Positions 22,659 to 25,021 of a stretch of 25,021 nucleotides of DNA are shown in pieces. The stretch's first letter is position 1. Every line of letters begins with the position of its first letter. Origin of the DNA: JBBDIX01 sp040880235 (GTDB taxonomy: Bacteria; Actinomycetota; Nitriliruptoria; Nitriliruptorales; Nitriliruptoraceae); the NCBI GenBank assembly GCA_040880235.1, contig JBBDIX010000048.1, positions 1-25,021 on the forward strand, read 5' to 3'. Under the pieces are notes generated by a model. That model made no database searches, was not told the DNA's origin, and saw only the letters and a program-made list of their open reading frames with translations. The translations under genes were made by a program, and so were the position numbers.

Positions 22659-24059
22659 CTATCCCGGTAGTCGGCGTGCGAGCTCGTCCAGCAGGAGCAC
22701 CTCGGTGACGCATGCGCGGGCGAAGTCGTCGAGGTGGAGCGACTCGTCCTCTCCGTGGGCGTTGGACGCCGGGTCCTCGACGCCGACGAGCAGACAGGGC
22801 GCACCCCCGAACGCGTCGCTGAACGGTTCGACGAACGGGATCGACCCGCCGCAGCCGAGGATGGCGGGCGCACGCCCGTAGGCGGCGGTCATCGCCTCCA
22901 CGGCCGCGTCCCAGGCCGGACCGCCCGCCGGGGTGGACCACGCGGCGTTGCGGTGCCCGTGCACCACGTCGAGGTGCAGCCCCCACGGCACGTGGGCGCG
23001 CAGGTGGTCCTCGAGGGTCGCCAGTGCCCGGTCGGGGTCCTGCCCTGGCGCGAGCCGACACGACAGGCGGGCGGTCACCCGGGCCAGCAGGGTGTTGGAC
23101 GCCTCGGCGACGGGCGGCACGTCCATGCCCGTCGGGGTGATCGTCGGGTGCAGCCACATGCGTTCGAGCAGGCCACGGGTGTCGTCGCCGACAAACGCGA
23201 CGCCGTCGAGCATGCGGGTGTCACGGCGGATCTCGTCGGGGTCCTCGGCGAGCACGTCGAGTCGGGCGCGGTCCTCGTCGGTCACCTCGGCAACGTCGTC
23301 GGCGAACCCCTCCACGGCCAGCTCGCCGCGGTCGTCGTGGAGGCTCGCGAGCAGGCGCACCATGCCGGTGAGCGCGTCGGGTACCGGGCCGCCCCACATG
23401 CCGGAGTGCACGGGCTGCTCGAGGGCGGACACCGTCACGGTGACCTCTGCCATGCCTCGCAGCGACCGCGTCAGGCCCGGCCAGCCGACCTTCCAGTTGG
23501 CCAGGTCGGTGAGCACGATCACGTCGGCGCGCAGCCGCTCGCCGTGGACCTCGAGGAAGCGGGTCAGGTTGGGGGAGCCGACCTCCTCCTCTCCCTCGAC
23601 GATGACGCGCACGTTGCACGGCGGGCCGCCTCGGACCCGCTGCCAGGCGGACAGCGCGGCGACGTGGGCCATCACCCCGGCCTTGTCGTCGGCGGCCCCT
23701 CGTCCGAACAGGCGCCCATCGCGTTCGGCGGGCTCGAACGGTGGCGAGGTCCACCGGTCGGCGGTCGCCGTGGGCTGCACGTCGTGGTGGGCGTAGAGCA
23801 GGACCGTGGGCAACGTGTCATCGACCTGCCAGGTCGCGAACACGTACGGCGGGGCGTCGTCCACCTCCAGCAGTTCGATCGCGTGGGCGCCGGCGTCGGC
23901 GAGCAGCCGTGCCGTCGCGTCGGCGCTCGCGCGCACGTCGTCGCGGTGTTCGGGCTGGGCGCTGATCGACGGGATGCGCACCAGGTCCTCGAGCTGGGTG
24001 CGGATCGTGGGCATGGCGGCGTGCACCGCGTCGACGACGTCACGGGGTGGGGTGGTCAT
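22659..24059 (-). CDS. M20-family zinc metallopeptidase (dipeptidase-like)
   Basis: The 466-aa enzyme belongs to the M20 family (CNDP/PepV-like dipeptidases), which cleave dipeptides or related amides with two zinc ions. Metal and catalytic motifs are LLYAHHDVQP (89-96), GRGAADDKAGVMA (119-131), VEGEEEVGSPN (154-164) and the C-terminal SNAHGEDESLHLDDF. A lid/dimerisation domain with HSGMWGGPVPDAL interrupts the catalytic core, as usual. There is no signal peptide, so it is cytoplasmic. The ATG at 24059 is divergent from the gene at 24218. The precise substrate is unknown. Confidence 0.9.
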   Translation of the reverse strand: MTTPPRDVVDAVHAAMPTIRTQLEDLVRIPSISAQPEHRDDVRASADATARLLADAGAHAIELLEVDDAPPYVFATWQVDDTLPTVLLYAHHDVQPTATADRWTSPPFEPAERDGRLFGRGAADDKAGVMAHVAALSAWQRVRGGPPCNVRVIVEGEEEVGSPNLTRFLEVHGERLRADVIVLTDLANWKVGWPGLTRSLRGMAEVTVTVSALEQPVHSGMWGGPVPDALTGMVRLLASLHDDRGELAVEGFADDVAEVTDEDRARLDVLAEDPDEIRRDTRMLDGVAFVGDDTRGLLERMWLHPTITPTGMDVPPVAEASNTLLARVTARLSCRLAPGQDPDRALATLEDHLRAHVPWGLHLDVVHGHRNAAWSTPAGGPAWDAAVEAMTAAYGRAPAILGCGGSIPFVEPFSDAFGGAPCLLVGVEDPASNAHGEDESLHLDDFARACVTEVLLLDELARRLPG

Positions 24060-24153
24060 GCAGGATCCTCACGATCGGGTTCGGCGGCTCTGCGGTTCGG
24101 CGGGCGGGGCGCCTGATGGGTCGGCGGCCAGTCTGCCCGATGGGGTGCCGGCA

Positions 24154-24184
24154 TTGCGGCACGGGCGCGACGGCCGACTATCCT
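24154..24184 (+). promoter_or_regulatory. Candidate promoter of the NTF2-like gene
   Basis: TTGCGG (24154-24159) and TATCCT (24179-24184) are separated by 19 nt, similar to the candidate ctaC promoter. Transcription would start near 24191, 27 nt before the GTG at 24218, and the leader carries GGAAGG. Confidence 0.4.
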
Positions 24185-24217
24185 CCGGTCACCGAGGTCA
24201 GACGGAAGGTGTGGAGC

Positions 24218-24568
24218 GTGGGGCAGGCGGCAGAGGCCTGGGAACGGCTTTCTGGAATGCTCACCGTGGCGGACGTGTCCGGTGTGTCAGAGCTGTATGC
24301 CGTCGATGCGCTCTTCCTCGAGCCCTACAACCCCCCACACCGGGGGAACCTGCTGATCGAGGCGTATCTCAAGGACTGGCTCGCCGGCAAGGACGACATC
24401 GCCGTCGAGACCCAGCGCCTCATCGAGTCCGCGGACGGCCGCGAGGTCGCCGTCGAGTGGACGATCAGCTACGACGCCGGCGGTCGCCGCTGGAGCGACC
24501 TTCCGCGGGCGACCTTCTTCGCGTTCGACGAGGACGGCCGCGTCACCTACCACCGCGACTACACCTGA
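24218..24568 (+). CDS. NTF2/SnoaL-like fold protein
   Basis: The 116-aa protein has the helix-rich start and curved-sheet pattern of the NTF2/SnoaL superfamily: AAEAWERLSGMLTVADVSGVSELYAVDALFLEPYNPPHRGNLLIEAYLKDWLAGKDDIAVETQRLIESADGREVAVEWTISYDAGGRRWSDLPRATFFAFDEDGRVTYHRDYT. The pattern of acidic pocket residues with YHRDYT at the end resembles ketosteroid-isomerase-like proteins, but no function can be assigned. GTG 24218 follows GGAAGG at 8 nt; GTG 24209 overlaps that site, and longer frames lie upstream of the likely promoter. It stands alone between a divergent peptidase and an unrelated downstream gene. Confidence 0.75.
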   Translation: MGQAAEAWERLSGMLTVADVSGVSELYAVDALFLEPYNPPHRGNLLIEAYLKDWLAGKDDIAVETQRLIESADGREVAVEWTISYDAGGRRWSDLPRATFFAFDEDGRVTYHRDYT

Positions 24569-24678
24569 TCGTCCGGTCTCCGGCCCTCGTGTTTCCCCAG
24601 CCTGTCGCGACCTCCTCGACTCCTCCTGCGTGATCGTCCGTACGGTCCTCGTGACGTCGCGGGGCACGGGGGATCAGC

Positions 24679-25021
24679 GTGGGAGTCGACACCGCACTGC
24701 CGGTCGCGATCGACCTGACCGGACCGGAGGCGCCGGGTCTGCGCCGCACGGTGGAGGGGATCCTCGGCTGGCAGGTCGTCGACGACGCCACCGGGCACTA
24801 CATGCCGCCGATCGTGCGGTTCGTGGCGGTGGACACGCCGCCCGCGGAGCATCCTGGAGCTCGCGTCCTCGTGGTGCGGCCCGACGACACGACGGGGGGC
24901 GTGGCGCACGCCATGGTGGCCCACCGCGCCCGGGGTGCGGTCGACTGGCCGTGTGACGCCGAGGTGCTCGCGGCGGCGGTCGACCGCGTCGCCTCCCGGC
25001 CGTCGCCGCCGGCCGGTCGCC
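24679..25021 (+). CDS. Unknown protein, cut by the window end
   Basis: The frame is open from GTG 24679 to the window end (114 residues). It begins MGVDTALPVAIDLTGPEAPGLRRTVEGILGWQVVDDATGHYMPPIVRFVAVD and continues through ARVLVVRPDD and HAMVAHRARGAVDWPCDAEVLAAAVDRVAS. The strand-helix alternation suggests a receiver-like alpha/beta domain such as the N-terminal domain of CpaE/TadZ or Ssd-type proteins, but the phospho-acceptor pattern is not clear. GGGG lies about 8 nt before the GTG, and TACGGT (24641-24646) could be a -10 box. It may open another operon; the assignment is tentative. Confidence 0.6.
   Translation, partial: MGVDTALPVAIDLTGPEAPGLRRTVEGILGWQVVDDATGHYMPPIVRFVAVDTPPAEHPGARVLVVRPDDTTGGVAHAMVAHRARGAVDWPCDAEVLAAAVDRVASRPSPPAGR

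Noticed and set aside
24047..24217. Longer start for the NTF2-like protein
   Set aside because: The extension is Arg/Cys-rich without family similarity and includes the likely promoter at 24154-24184.

Overview
High-GC (roughly 70% or more), gene-dense chromosomal DNA, most likely from an actinobacterium. The reasons are the codon bias, the many GTG starts, TANNNT-type -10 boxes, a monoderm-style Tad pilus operon without a secretin, a heme-copper oxidase operon with ctaA/ctaB, and a LexA box of the actinobacterial TCGAAC-N4-GTTCGA type. The caa3-type subunit II with fused cytochrome c and the acidic proteins suggest a deep-branching lineage (for example Nitriliruptoria or Acidimicrobiia) rather than a mycobacterium or streptomycete; this placement is inference. 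The window holds three runs of N (10610-10709, 13603-13702, 16334-16343), so it comes from a scaffolded draft assembly.

Layout. 1-338: no convincing complete gene; a LexA box, a G-rich 24-bp minisatellite and two inverted CTGTGGACAG decamers. 339-1413: an unknown protein with two similar small beta-rich halves, convergent with a small excisionase/MerR-like DNA-binding protein. 1572-8649: a nine-gene Tad (tight adherence) pilus operon in the order cpaB, tadZ/cpaE-like, tadA, tadB, tadC, small prepilin, two TadE-like pseudopilins, TadG-like. 11570-8715 (minus): prmA, an unknown protein, and an Fe-S/TRAM RNA uracil methyltransferase. 11788-13598: an ABC-2 exporter (ATPase plus permease). 13731-18581: a cytochrome caa3 oxidase operon ctaC-ctaD-ctaE-ctaF followed by a membrane-anchored cupredoxin. 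19535-18648 (minus) and 19599-20531 (plus): divergent ctaA and ctaB, which make the heme A needed by that oxidase. 20623-22446: a long-chain acyl-CoA synthetase. 22608-22510 (minus): a selenocysteine tRNA. 24059-22659 (minus): an M20 metallopeptidase. 24218-24568: an NTF2/SnoaL-like protein. From 24679: a gene cut by the window end.

How the parts work together. The Tad genes encode an envelope-spanning pilus motor, its platform and its pilins, but no prepilin peptidase is present here. The ctaC-F, cupredoxin, ctaA and ctaB genes form one respiratory module: heme A synthesis plus an oxidase with its own tethered cytochrome c and possibly a tethered copper protein as electron carriers. The tRNA-Sec shows that the organism probably makes selenoproteins, although no selA/selB/selD or selenoprotein gene lies in the window. 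I see no CRISPR array, insertion sequence, prophage or rRNA.
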